Shown: positions 24,447 through 31,463 of the stretch, one piece after another
How the letters are laid out: each line of letters opens with the position of its first letter
Numbering within the stretch: position 1 is the stretch's first letter
From: an uncultured Eubacteriales bacterium
Lineage (GTDB): Bacteria; Bacillota; Clostridia; Oscillospirales; Acutalibacteraceae
Direction of reading: 5' to 3'
Assembly: GCA_934486455.1 (NCBI GenBank)
Contig: CAKSPR010000018.1
Coordinates: 1-33,923, forward strand
DNA length: 33,923 bases
Notes under the pieces: generated by a model
What the model saw: only the letters and a program-made list of their open reading frames with translations
Told to the model about the DNA's origin: nothing
Database searches by the model: none
Made by a program: the position numbers and the translations under genes

Positions 24447-24788
24447 ATGCCAGGAAGCAGAAAGCTGGGCAAAAAGACCGACAGCAGAAAAGCAATGCTC
24501 AGATGCATGGTCACCTGCCTGCTCGAAAACGGTAAGATCGAGACCACTGTCACCCGAGCCAAAGAGGTTCGTGCAATGGCAGAAAAATATATCACTTTGG
24601 CTAAGGATAACACCTTGACCTCAAAGCGTCAGGCAATGGCATTCATAACCAAAGAGGATGTTATAAAGAAGCTTTATGAGGACATTGCCCCCACATATGC
24701 TTCGAGAAACGGCGGTTACACCCGCATTACCAGAATAGGACCCCGCCGCGGCGACGCCGCCGAGATGTGCGTTATCGAGCTGCTTTAA
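24447..24788 (+). CDS. rplQ: 50S ribosomal protein L17
   Basis: L17 sits near the tunnel exit. The 113-residue protein begins MPGSRKLGKKTDSRKAML and has the LENGKIETTVTRAKEVR motif and the RITRIGPRRGDAAEM end. AAAGGAG lies upstream of the ATG. It is the last ribosomal gene of the cluster here; the ecf transporter, truA, rplM and rpsI genes that often follow in Firmicutes are not next to it. Confidence 0.97.
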   Translation: MPGSRKLGKKTDSRKAMLRCMVTCLLENGKIETTVTRAKEVRAMAEKYITLAKDNTLTSKRQAMAFITKEDVIKKLYEDIAPTYASRNGGYTRITRIGPRRGDAAEMCVIELL

Positions 24789-24815
24789 TTGATTTAAGGC
24801 TCGATGAAGTTTCCT

Positions 24816-24848
24816 TTAACCGACGGAAGAATCTCTTCCGTCGGTTAA
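24816..24848 (+). other. Strong hairpin after rplQ without a T-tract
   Basis: A perfect 15-bp stem (24816-24830 with 24834-24848) closes a 3-nt loop 27 bp past the rplQ stop. It is followed by TAAGGACAT rather than a T-run, so it is either a 3'-end protecting structure or an atypical terminator. On either strand the symmetry would also allow protein binding. A smaller GCGGC/GCCGC hairpin lies at 24859-24878. Confidence 0.6.
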
Positions 24849-24916
24849 TAAGGACATCGCGGCACATTTAACCGCCGCAGTATTCGAAAAAAGCAATACA
24901 ATATAAATTTAACCGT

Positions 24917-25003
24917 GGAGAGATGTCCGAGTGGTTTAAGGAGCTAGTCTTGAAAACTAGTGACTCGAAAGAGCCCAGGGTTCGAATCCCTGTCTCTCCG
25001 CCA
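24917..25003 (+). tRNA. tRNA-Ser (anticodon UGA)
   Basis: The acceptor stem GGAGAGA pairs with TCTCTCC near the 3' end, and CCA is encoded (25001-25003). The anticodon loop is CTTGAAA with anticodon TGA at 24951-24953, reading UCA and related Ser codons. A long variable arm (GACTC/GAGCC-type) and the T-arm CAGGGTTCGAATCCCTG confirm a class II serine tRNA. An AT-rich TATAAA lies just upstream, with no clear -35, so it may also be read from the rplQ transcript. Confidence 0.97.
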
Positions 25004-25041
25004 AAAATCCCGTTCACTTCAGTGGGCGGGATTTTACTTTT
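25004..25041 (+). terminator. Terminator of tRNA-Ser
   Basis: AAAATCCCG (25004-25012) pairs with CGGGATTTT (25027-25035), with an inner CACT/AGTG extension, followed by T-rich sequence. It starts immediately after the CCA end. Confidence 0.8.
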
Positions 25042-25133
25042 TACTTCTTACCTCTTCACTCTTACTTCAAAAAAAATCCACGGTGGGATTTTTGTGAGGT
25101 AATAAGAAAAAGTAATAGGTAATAAGTTAGGTG
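25036..25133. repeat. Imperfect inverted repeat with iterated TTAC words after the tRNA
   Basis: The left arm (25036-25069) is made of TTACTTC/TTACCTC-like words, and the right arm (25096-25130) reads as their complement (GGTAATAAG, AGTAATAGG). Between them is an 8-bp hairpin AAAAATCC/GGATTTTT (25072-25079 with 25086-25093). There is no coding frame. It resembles the remains of a small nonautonomous element or a slippage-expanded terminator region. Confidence 0.5.
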
Positions 25134-25155
25134 TGCCTACGGCACGAATTATAAT

Positions 25156-25180
25156 GCAAGGTTTATACCTTGCTCTTTTT
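25156..25180 (+). terminator. Hairpin with T-tract
   Basis: GCAAGGT (25156-25162) pairs with ACCTTGC (25167-25173) around TTAT, followed by TCTTTTT (25174-25180). It has the form of a rho-independent terminator, though no gene directly precedes it on this strand except the tRNA. Confidence 0.6.
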
Positions 25181-25198
25181 ATTGTATATTGTTATAAT
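25170..25198 (+). promoter_or_regulatory. Possible sigma-A promoter of an unassigned short transcript
   Basis: TATAAT (25193-25198) is a perfect -10, with TTGCTC 17 bp upstream as a weak -35. It would start a transcript near 25205 that ends at the terminator at 25471-25507. Confidence 0.4.
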
Positions 25199-25204
25199 CG
25201 CAAT

Positions 25205-25507
25205 ATAAAAGGCGGTAATAATATGTTGTTTTATTCTCGTTGACGAGGAAGGACATGACGGAAGAAAAGATAGGGAACGGTTATTGCTGGTTTAAAGGCC
25301 GTAATTTAAAATATCACATTATACCGGATTGATTTTAGACAAGCGGGTATGGTTGCTCGGGCTTTTGTGTTTGCCGAGATATAACCGAAACAATTTGTTT
25401 TGTCGGGAGTCTTTGAGTGCCGTCCGTTTTAAACAAATCCGGGATTTTGATAAAAAATATTACACGTTTACCCTCGGTGACAGATTTTTTGTCATCGAGG
25501 GCTTTTT
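25205..25507 (+). other. About 300-nt promoter-terminator bracketed stretch, possible small RNA or gene relic
   Basis: The stretch lies between the -10 at 25193 and the strong terminator at 25471. It has no frame with both a good start and length. A 25-codon frame (25255-25332, MTEEKIGNGYCWF onward) has AGGAAGG too close to its ATG. A second frame (from 25329) continues through the terminator hairpin. Together they could be a decayed gene with a frameshift. It does not match tmRNA, SRP RNA, RNase P or 6S signatures that I can recognise. Function is unknown. Confidence 0.3.
25471..25507 (+). terminator. Rho-independent terminator upstream of ohyA
   Basis: CCCTCGGTGAC (25471-25481) pairs with GTCATCGAGGG (25491-25501) with one G-T pair, followed by CTTTTTG. 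This is a strong terminator that insulates the oleate hydratase promoter beginning at 25513. Confidence 0.8.
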
Positions 25508-25512
25508 GTTTA

Positions 25513-25540
25513 TTGTAAAAGAAAAACGGCGGGGTATAAT
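25513..25540 (+). promoter_or_regulatory. Promoter of the oleate hydratase gene
   Basis: TTGTAA (25513-25518) and TATAAT (25535-25540) are separated by 16 bp. The predicted leader to the ATG at 25599 is about 50 nt. Confidence 0.65.
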
Positions 25541-25598
25541 TAAGACATAAAGAAAAACCGCCCGAGAAAACGAGCGGACAAAAACAGGAGGCTTTTAT

Positions 25599-27392
25599 AT
25601 GTATTACTCTGCAGGAACTTATGAATCATTTGCTCATTCCGAAAAACCGAAGGATGTCGATAAAAAATCCGCATACATTATCGGCACCGGTCTTGCCGGG
25701 CTGACCGCCGCTTTCTATCTTGTCCGCGACGGACAGATGAAGGGCGAGCACATTCATCTTCTTGAAAAGCTGGAGCTTGCCGGCGGCAGCTGCGACGGAC
25801 GAAAGGATGTCACCAAGGGTTTCTTTATGAGAGGCGGCCGCGAGATGGACAACCATTTCGAGGTCATGTGGGACACCTTCCGCGATGTGCCGTCTATCGA
25901 GACCCCGGGGGTGTCGGTGCTCGACGAATATTACTGGCTCAACAAGCACGATCCCAACTACTCTCTGTGCCGCGCCAGCGTGAACCGCGGCGAGGATGCC
26001 CACACCGATAAGCAATTCAAGCTTGATAAGGCTTCGGCCATGGCGCTGTCAAAGCTGTTTTTGACCCCCGAAAAGGATTTGGAGGACAAGAAAATTTCCG
26101 ATGTGCTGCCCGACTCCTTCTGGAGCACCAACTTCTGGCTCTATTGGCAGACCATGTTTGCCTTTCAGCGCTGGTCAAGCGCCCTTGAAATGAAGCGCTA
26201 TCTCTGCCGCTATGTCCACCACATCGACGGACTGCCCGATTTCAGCGCTCTGCGGTTCACAAAATACAACCAGTATGAAAGCATGATCCTCCCTCTCGTA
26301 AAATATCTTGAGACCCACGGCGTATCTATCGAATACGGTATGGATGTAAAAAATGTAATCATCAAAGCCGACGGTGACAAAAGGGTAGCCGAGCAGATCG
26401 TTTATGTCAAGGACGGCAGAGAGCAGACCATCGATCTTACCGAGAACGACCTTGTATTTATCACCAACGGCTGCTGCACCGACACCTCCTGCTACGGCGA
26501 TCAGACCCATGCTCCCGACCTTTCCGGCGTTAAAAACGGCGCGGGGGAATCCTGGGATATGTGGAAGGCCATTGCGGCACAGGCAAAGCACGGCGAATAC
26601 GGCAATCCCGATAAATTCTGCTCGGATGTGGACGCCACCAACTGGATGAGCGCCACGGTGGCTACCTCCGACGAGGAAATAATCCGCCATATTATGAACA
26701 TCTGCAAGCGCGACCCCCGCTCGGGCAAGGTAACAACTGGCGGAATCGTCACCGTAAAGGACAGCACCGACAACTGGTATCTCTCCTGGACAATCAACCG
26801 TCAGCCGCAGTTTAAGGCGCAGGACAAAAACACGGTGCTTGTGTGGCTCTATTCGCTGAACACAAACAAAGAGGGCAACTATGTCAAAAAGGCCATGCGG
26901 GACTGCACGGGTGAAGAGGTCTGCCGCGAGTGGCTTTACCATATCGGCCTGCCCGCCGAAAAGATCGATGACCTTGCAAAGAACGCCTGCAATACCACAA
27001 CCTGCTTTATGCCCTATATCAACGCCTTCTTCCAGCCGAGAAAGGAATCCGACCGACCCCGAGTCGTTCCCGACGGCGCGGTTAACTTTGCCTTCATCGG
27101 CCAGTTTGCCGAGACTCCCCGCGACACCATATTCACCACCGAATATTCCATGAGAACCGGTATGGAGTCGGTCTACACTCTGCTTGATGTTGACCGCGGC
27201 GTGCCGGAGGTTTGGGGCAGCAAATACGATGTGCGTGAGCTGCTTCGCGCCTGCTATTATGCCATCGACAAAAAGCCCATAAGCGAGGCACCCCTGTCCT
27301 TTGGCGAAAAGGAAATGCTCAAGCTTGTGCTCAAGAAGGTCAAGGGAACCGACATCGAGCTTTTGCTTAAAGAAAGCGGACTTATAGAATAA
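25599..27392 (+). CDS. ohyA: Oleate hydratase (fatty acid double-bond hydratase, FAD-dependent)
   Basis: The enzyme adds water to the 9-double bond of oleic and related acids, giving 10-hydroxy fatty acids and detoxifying free unsaturated fatty acids. The 597-residue protein belongs to the myosin-cross-reactive-antigen family. G29-T-G31-L-A-G34 is the FAD-binding motif, and RGGRE82MDNHFE carries the conserved Glu known from S. aureus OhyA (E82). The middle WLYWQTMFAFQRWSSALEM-like segment (about residues 178-200) and the C-terminal NFAFIGQFAETPRDTIFTTE block are typical. AGGAGG lies 6-8 bp before the ATG. No signal peptide; probably peripheral to the membrane. It is monocistronic between its own promoter and terminator. 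Confidence 0.95.
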   Translation: MYYSAGTYESFAHSEKPKDVDKKSAYIIGTGLAGLTAAFYLVRDGQMKGEHIHLLEKLELAGGSCDGRKDVTKGFFMRGGREMDNHFEVMWDTFRDVPSIETPGVSVLDEYYWLNKHDPNYSLCRASVNRGEDAHTDKQFKLDKASAMALSKLFLTPEKDLEDKKISDVLPDSFWSTNFWLYWQTMFAFQRWSSALEMKRYLCRYVHHIDGLPDFSALRFTKYNQYESMILPLVKYLETHGVSIEYGMDVKNVIIKADGDKRVAEQIVYVKDGREQTIDLTENDLVFITNGCCTDTSCYGDQTHAPDLSGVKNGAGESWDMWKAIAAQAKHGEYGNPDKFCSDVDATNWMSATVATSDEEIIRHIMNICKRDPRSGKVTTGGIVTVKDSTDNWYLSWTINRQPQFKAQDKNTVLVWLYSLNTNKEGNYVKKAMRDCTGEEVCREWLYHIGLPAEKIDDLAKNACNTTTCFMPYINAFFQPRKESDRPRVVPDGAVNFAFIGQFAETPRDTIFTTEYSMRTGMESVYTLLDVDRGVPEVWGSKYDVRELLRACYYAIDKKPISEAPLSFGEKEMLKLVLKKVKGTDIELLLKESGLIE

Positions 27393-27411
27393 AGCCCCGA
27401 AAAAGCGCAAG

Positions 27412-27443
27412 GCCTCCGTATTTAAAAGTACGGAGGCTTTTTT
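27412..27443 (+). terminator. Terminator of ohyA
   Basis: GCCTCCGTA (27412-27420) pairs with TACGGAGGC (27429-27437), loop TTTAAAAG, followed by six T residues (27438-27443). A perfect rho-independent terminator 20 bp past the stop. Confidence 0.92.
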
Positions 27444-27509
27444 GTTGAAAAATTAACGGCCTTGCGGTAAAATATAATTAATCGGAAAAAGCAGAAGGGG
27501 GAAATGTCA

Positions 27510-28550
27510 ATGTTAAAGCAAAAGACCCTTGCCGAGCAGGAGTGTCTCCCGCAAAAACAAGCTGCGGGGGAGCGGGAAATCCCGCAAAAGTATATCGATC
27601 TGCATCTTCATCTCGACGGAGCCGTTACCCTGTCGATTGCAAAACGCCTTTGTCAGGTGCAGGGCATTTCCCTTTCTCTTACCGAAAGCGAGCTTGAGGG
27701 ACGCCTGACGGTGGGAAAGGACTGCAAAAGCCTTAACGATTTTTTGAGGTGCTTTGAGCTGCCTCTTTCCCTTCTTCAAACCGAGATCGGAATTGAAACG
27801 GCGGTTAAAGAGGTGCTTTTTGAACAAAAAAGGCAGGGCGTTTTATATGCCGAGCTGCGCTTTGCACCCCAGCTGCACTGCGAAAAGGGACTGACTCAGC
27901 AGCAGGCCATAGAAGCGGCTTTAAAGGGACTTGAAGCGGCCGATATTCGATCAAATCTCATACTCTGCTTAATGCGGGGCAGAGGAAACGGGCGGCAAAA
28001 CGCCGAGACGGTCGGGCTTTGCGAAAAATACCTGACAAACGAGCAGGGGGTCGCCGCTCTTGATCTTGCGGGAGCGGAGGGCCTTTTCCCCACAAGGGAT
28101 TATACCGAGCTTTTTGCAAAAGCGGCTGAAAAAAAGATACCCTTTACCATCCACGCCGGAGAGGCGGGAGGAGCCGAGGATGTTGTCTTGGCGATAAAGG
28201 CGGGGGCAAGGCGCATCGGTCACGGGGTGAGAGCGGCGGATGACGACCGTGCCGTCGAGCTTTTGAAAAACGAGGGCGTCACCCTTGAAATGTGCCCCAC
28301 AAGCAACCTTTTGACCGGGGCATATGATATGAAAAAATATCCCTTGAAGGGATTTATGCAAAAGGGGGTTGCCGTTACCGTAAACACCGACGATCCCGCC
28401 ATTGAAAACACCGATATAAAACGGGAATTTGAATATGCGGCGGAGCTTTGCGGGCTTTCGGACGACGAGCAGAAAATGATTTTAAAGAATGCCGCGGCCG
28501 CCGCCTTTGCCTCCGACGCCGTCAAAAAAGAAATCATCCGCTCCCTTTGA
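27510..28550 (+). CDS. add: Adenosine deaminase
   Basis: It deaminates adenosine (and deoxyadenosine) to inosine in purine salvage. The protein is 346 residues if started at 27510. The zinc ligands are H32 and H34 in HLHLDG, H215 in HAGE (E218 is the catalytic Glu) and D294 in NTDDP; H238 in GHGV is also in place. Two close ATGs exist; the second (27510) is preferred because AGGGGG ends at 27501, 8 bp before it but only 2 bp before 27504. The N terminus (about 27 residues before the first strand) is longer than usual and polar. A TATAAT at 27473 could be its -10, with no good -35. No terminator is evident after it. Confidence 0.92.
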   Translation: MLKQKTLAEQECLPQKQAAGEREIPQKYIDLHLHLDGAVTLSIAKRLCQVQGISLSLTESELEGRLTVGKDCKSLNDFLRCFELPLSLLQTEIGIETAVKEVLFEQKRQGVLYAELRFAPQLHCEKGLTQQQAIEAALKGLEAADIRSNLILCLMRGRGNGRQNAETVGLCEKYLTNEQGVAALDLAGAEGLFPTRDYTELFAKAAEKKIPFTIHAGEAGGAEDVVLAIKAGARRIGHGVRAADDDRAVELLKNEGVTLEMCPTSNLLTGAYDMKKYPLKGFMQKGVAVTVNTDDPAIENTDIKREFEYAAELCGLSDDEQKMILKNAAAAAFASDAVKKEIIRSL

Positions 28551-28572
28551 CAAAAACCGCCATATTATGTGT

Positions 28573-28601
28573 TTGACATACGGCGCCAAAGGTGATAAAA
28601 T
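28573..28601 (+). promoter_or_regulatory. Sigma-A promoter of metG
   Basis: TTGACA (28573-28578) and TAAAAT (28596-28601) are separated by 17 bp. The leader to the ATG is only about 27 nt, too short for a T-box or S-box riboswitch. Confidence 0.82.
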
Positions 28602-28634
28602 AAACCGAGAATACTCTAAGAAAGAGGAATTGAT

Positions 28635-30608
28635 ATGAAAGACAAGACATTTTACATTACCACGCCGATCTACTATCCGTCGGGCAAGCTGCACATCGGC
28701 CATTCCTATACCACCGTTGCGGCCGACGCTATGGCGAGGTATAAACGAATGCAGGGCTTTGATACAATGTTCCTTACCGGCACCGATGAGCACGGCCTTA
28801 AAATCGAGCAAAAGGCCGCCGCCAAGGGGGTTACGCCCAAGGAGTATGTGGACGAGATAGTGGCAGGAATAAAGGATCTCTGGAAGCTGCTCAACATCTC
28901 CAACGACAAATTCATCCGCACCACCGACGATTACCATGAAAAGGCGGTGCAAAAGATTTTTGAAAAGCTCTATAAACAGGGCGACATATACAAGGGTCAC
29001 TATGAGGGGCATTACTGCACCCCCTGCGAGGCCTTTTGGACCGAGACCCAGCTTAAAGACGGCAAATGCCCCGACTGCGGCGGCGAGGTGCACCTTGCAA
29101 AAGAGGAGGCTTATTTCTTTAAGCTTTCAAAATACGCCGACAGGCTTGTGGAATACTATGAGGCTCACCCTGATTTTATCCAGCCCATAAGCCGCAAAAA
29201 CGAAATGATAAACAACTTTATAAAGCCCGGTCTTGAGGATCTGTGCGTTTCGCGCACCTCCTTTACATGGGGAATTCCCGTGACCTTCGACAAGGGACAC
29301 ATCGTTTATGTGTGGATGGACGCCCTTTCAAACTACATAACCGCAATGGGCGCATTTTCCGACGACGACAGCAATTTCAAAAAATACTGGCCGGCCGACG
29401 TTCATCTCGTGGGAAAGGAAATCGTCCGTTTCCACACCATAATCTGGCCCGCCATACTTATGGCGCTTGATCTTCCCCTGCCGAAGCAGGTATACGGCCA
29501 CGGCTGGCTGCTTTTAGAGGGCGGAAAGATGTCCAAATCCAAGGGCAATGTGGTCGATCCGGTGGTGCTTTGCGACCGCTACGGAGTTGACGCCATCCGC
29601 TACTTCCTGCTCAGAGAAGTGCCCTTCGGCGCCGACGGTGTTTTCACCAACGAAGCCCTTATAAACCGCATAAATTCCGATCTTGCCAACGATCTCGGAA
29701 ACCTGCTTTCGAGAACCTCCTCCATGGTGGGTAAATATTTCGGCGGAAGGCTGCCCGAGGCACAAGCGGCAGGAGATTTCGACGACAGCCTCACCGAGCT
29801 TGCGGGAGAGACCAAGGCTCTTGTGGAAGCAAGCATGGACGCCATGCAGTTTTCCACCGCACTGACCGACCTTTGGAAATTCGTTTCCCGCACCAATAAA
29901 TATATAGATGAGACCGCTCCTTGGGTGCTTGCAAAGGATGAATGCAATGCGCCGAGACTCGGACGGGTTATGTACAACCTCTGTGAGGCGCTTCGCCATA
30001 TTTCCGTAATGCTTGCTCCCTTCCTTCCCGACACTTCCGATAAAATTGCCGCCGTGCTCGGACTTTCGGACGGGCAGCGTACATGGCAGTCTCTTGAAAA
30101 ATGGGGAGCTCTTTGCCCCACTGCCGAAATCGGCAAAACCGAGCCTATCTTCCCCCGTATCGACGCCGAAAAGGAGCTTGCCGAGCTTGAGGCGGCCGAA
30201 GCCAAGACCAAGGCCGAAGCCAAAGCCGCAAACGAAGGAAAGACCGCCGAGAACAAAAACGCAAAGGAAAATGTAGCCACCCTTTCTGAAATATCCATTG
30301 AGGATTTTGCAAAAATCGAGCTTAGAGTGGCGAAGGTCATATCCTGTGAGCCGGTCAAAAAAGCCAAAAAGCTTTTAAAACTGACCCTCGACGACGGCAG
30401 CGGAAAGGAACGCACGGTTGCATCGGGTATTGCCGCATACTACGCTCCCGATGATCTGGTCGGGCGGAATATAATCGTTGTCGCCAACCTTAAACCCGCC
30501 ACCCTTTGCGGAGTCGAAAGCTGCGGAATGATTCTTGCAGCCGACAGCGGCGACGGAGTTAAGGTCATTTTTGCCGACGATGTGGAAATCGGATCGAAGG
30601 TACGCTGA
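28635..30608 (+). CDS. metG: Methionyl-tRNA synthetase with C-terminal tRNA-binding domain
   Basis: It charges tRNA-Met with methionine in the cytoplasm. The 657-residue protein has the class I motifs HIGH (H20-H23) and KMSKS (298-302). A one-knuckle zinc site is formed by C128, C131, C145 and C148. After the anticodon-binding helical domain comes a charged Ala/Lys/Glu linker (about 515-550), then a C-terminal OB-fold EMAP/Arc1p-type domain (KIELRVAKVISCEPV onward, about 555-657) that aids dimerisation and tRNA binding. AGAGGA lies upstream of the ATG. It has its own promoter. Confidence 0.97.
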   Translation: MKDKTFYITTPIYYPSGKLHIGHSYTTVAADAMARYKRMQGFDTMFLTGTDEHGLKIEQKAAAKGVTPKEYVDEIVAGIKDLWKLLNISNDKFIRTTDDYHEKAVQKIFEKLYKQGDIYKGHYEGHYCTPCEAFWTETQLKDGKCPDCGGEVHLAKEEAYFFKLSKYADRLVEYYEAHPDFIQPISRKNEMINNFIKPGLEDLCVSRTSFTWGIPVTFDKGHIVYVWMDALSNYITAMGAFSDDDSNFKKYWPADVHLVGKEIVRFHTIIWPAILMALDLPLPKQVYGHGWLLLEGGKMSKSKGNVVDPVVLCDRYGVDAIRYFLLREVPFGADGVFTNEALINRINSDLANDLGNLLSRTSSMVGKYFGGRLPEAQAAGDFDDSLTELAGETKALVEASMDAMQFSTALTDLWKFVSRTNKYIDETAPWVLAKDECNAPRLGRVMYNLCEALRHISVMLAPFLPDTSDKIAAVLGLSDGQRTWQSLEKWGALCPTAEIGKTEPIFPRIDAEKELAELEAAEAKTKAEAKAANEGKTAENKNAKENVATLSEISIEDFAKIELRVAKVISCEPVKKAKKLLKLTLDDGSGKERTVASGIAAYYAPDDLVGRNIIVVANLKPATLCGVESCGMILAADSGDGVKVIFADDVEIGSKVR

Positions 30609-30656
30609 CCGACAGCATGAGCTGTTGAAAGTCAAGCGTCAGGCGGTTTTTGTTTT
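30604..30656 (+). terminator. Probable terminator of metG
   Basis: GC-TGAC at the stop codon (30604-30609) pairs with GTCA-G-GC (30638-30644), enclosing an inner CAGC/GCTG hairpin, followed by GGTTTTTGTTTT. The stem overlaps the metG stop codon and has a one-base bulge, so strength is moderate. Confidence 0.55.
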
Positions 30657-30732
30657 GACCGTTTCTTTTTAAGCACGGCCTTCATTATGGCCTTGCAAAT
30701 GAAACCGATAAAGGCAGTGACCTCTCCCTATC

Positions 30733-30881
30733 GCTGAGGCCGTCTCGGCAGAGCCGGGACCGGAGGGAGCGGTATCCCATAATGCATAATGCTGTCGTGA
30801 AGGCAAAACAACCTTTTGAAGGCGGGCGTGTATTTCCGTTACGGCCTCCCTCCGATCGGCTTGCGCCGATTGCCTCAGCTC
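30733..30881. repeat. MITE-like inverted-repeat element, diverged copy 2
   Basis: The left arm (30733-30770) and right arm (30843-30881) are imperfect inverted repeats. Read inward, each has GCTGAGGC, a small hairpin (CTCGGCAGAGCCGGGA on the left; ATCGGC/GCCGAT on the right) and GGAGGGAG. This is the same order, AGCTG then hairpin then (C/G)GAGGG, as in the arms of the element at 418-678, so the two look related though much diverged. The centre of about 70 bp has no frame. The 344-bp gap it occupies has no other feature besides the metG terminator and the next RBS. Confidence 0.5.
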
Positions 30882-30952
30882 AACCAAGCCATGCGCCGAC
30901 CGTCATCTGATTGGCTGCCGTTTTCAAATGTTATTTAAGGGAGGATTTTTTC

Positions 30953-31189
30953 ATGAAAGCAGTTATAAAACGAAATACCTATAACACCGAAACGGCCGAA
31001 AAACAGGGAGAAATCTTTGTGTCGGTATTCGGCGACCCCGCAGGATACGAGGAAAGTCTTTTTAAAACCAAAAAGGGAGACTTCTTCCTTTACGGCAAGG
31101 GCGGAAGTCAAAGCAAATATAAAGAGGAAACCGTAACCCCCCTGACAAAAGAGCAGGCGGGGCAGTGGAAAAAACAAAACGCACAATAA
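30953..31189 (+). CDS. Small protein of unknown function (78 residues)
   Basis: The start at 30953 is preferred, with AAGGGAGG about 9 bp upstream; an upstream ATG-less extension to 30911 has no support. The product has a pattern I recognise from a family of unnamed small proteins in Firmicutes: NTYNTETA near the N terminus, ESLFKTKKGDFFLYGKGG in the middle, SKY, then TPLTKEQA and a W near the C terminus. There is no signal peptide or membrane segment. Relatives are often longer and of unknown role, so this may be a short form. It lies next to the MITE-like copy 2 and before the GH3 gene, but no functional link is visible. Confidence 0.75.
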   Translation: MKAVIKRNTYNTETAEKQGEIFVSVFGDPAGYEESLFKTKKGDFFLYGKGGSQSKYKEETVTPLTKEQAGQWKKQNAQ

Positions 31190-31463
31190 ATTTTTGCCGC
31201 AAACGAGCGGGCGCATCGGCCAAAGCAGACAAATCTCTGAAGCCTGAGCGAACAAACCGTTTCACGGCGCGGCAAAATCTTAAAATCCCGAAAGAGCGGA
31301 AAAAATACCGCCCTTTGGGGAAGATGCAGCCAAAAGCGCACCGAATAACGGCTTTGGACTTTAAATGCCGTGCAGCATGGCAGTCGATCGAGTCGATCTG
31401 CGGCAGGGCGGTCAATTTAAGTCCCGAAAACCTTGTCGGCGCGCTTTTTTCAGAGGTGATTTT
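31190..31463. other. Gap before the GH3 gene, no clear feature
   Basis: This 274-bp stretch has a few frames but none with a start, RBS and family similarity. No clear promoter or terminator was found, so the promoter of the GH3 gene is not located. Confidence 0.4.

Noticed and set aside
22855..24495. Long minus-strand open frame (about 546 codons) opposite rpsD and rpoA
   Set aside because: It spans two certain genes and an intergenic gap on the other strand, has no family character, and arises from biased codon use in ribosomal genes.
24917..25180. Integrated element with attachment sites at tRNA-Ser
   Set aside because: No integrase and no second copy of the tRNA 3' end were found in the window.
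25329..25550. 73-codon frame before ohyA
   Set aside because: It reads through a strong terminator and the ohyA promoter, with no RBS; at most it is part of a relic.
26175..27410. 411-codon minus-strand frame opposite ohyA
   Set aside because: It is antisense to a well-supported oleate hydratase and runs through its terminator, with no promoter of its own.
28551..28634. T-box or SAM riboswitch before metG
   Set aside because: The leader after the promoter is only about 27 nt, too short for either.
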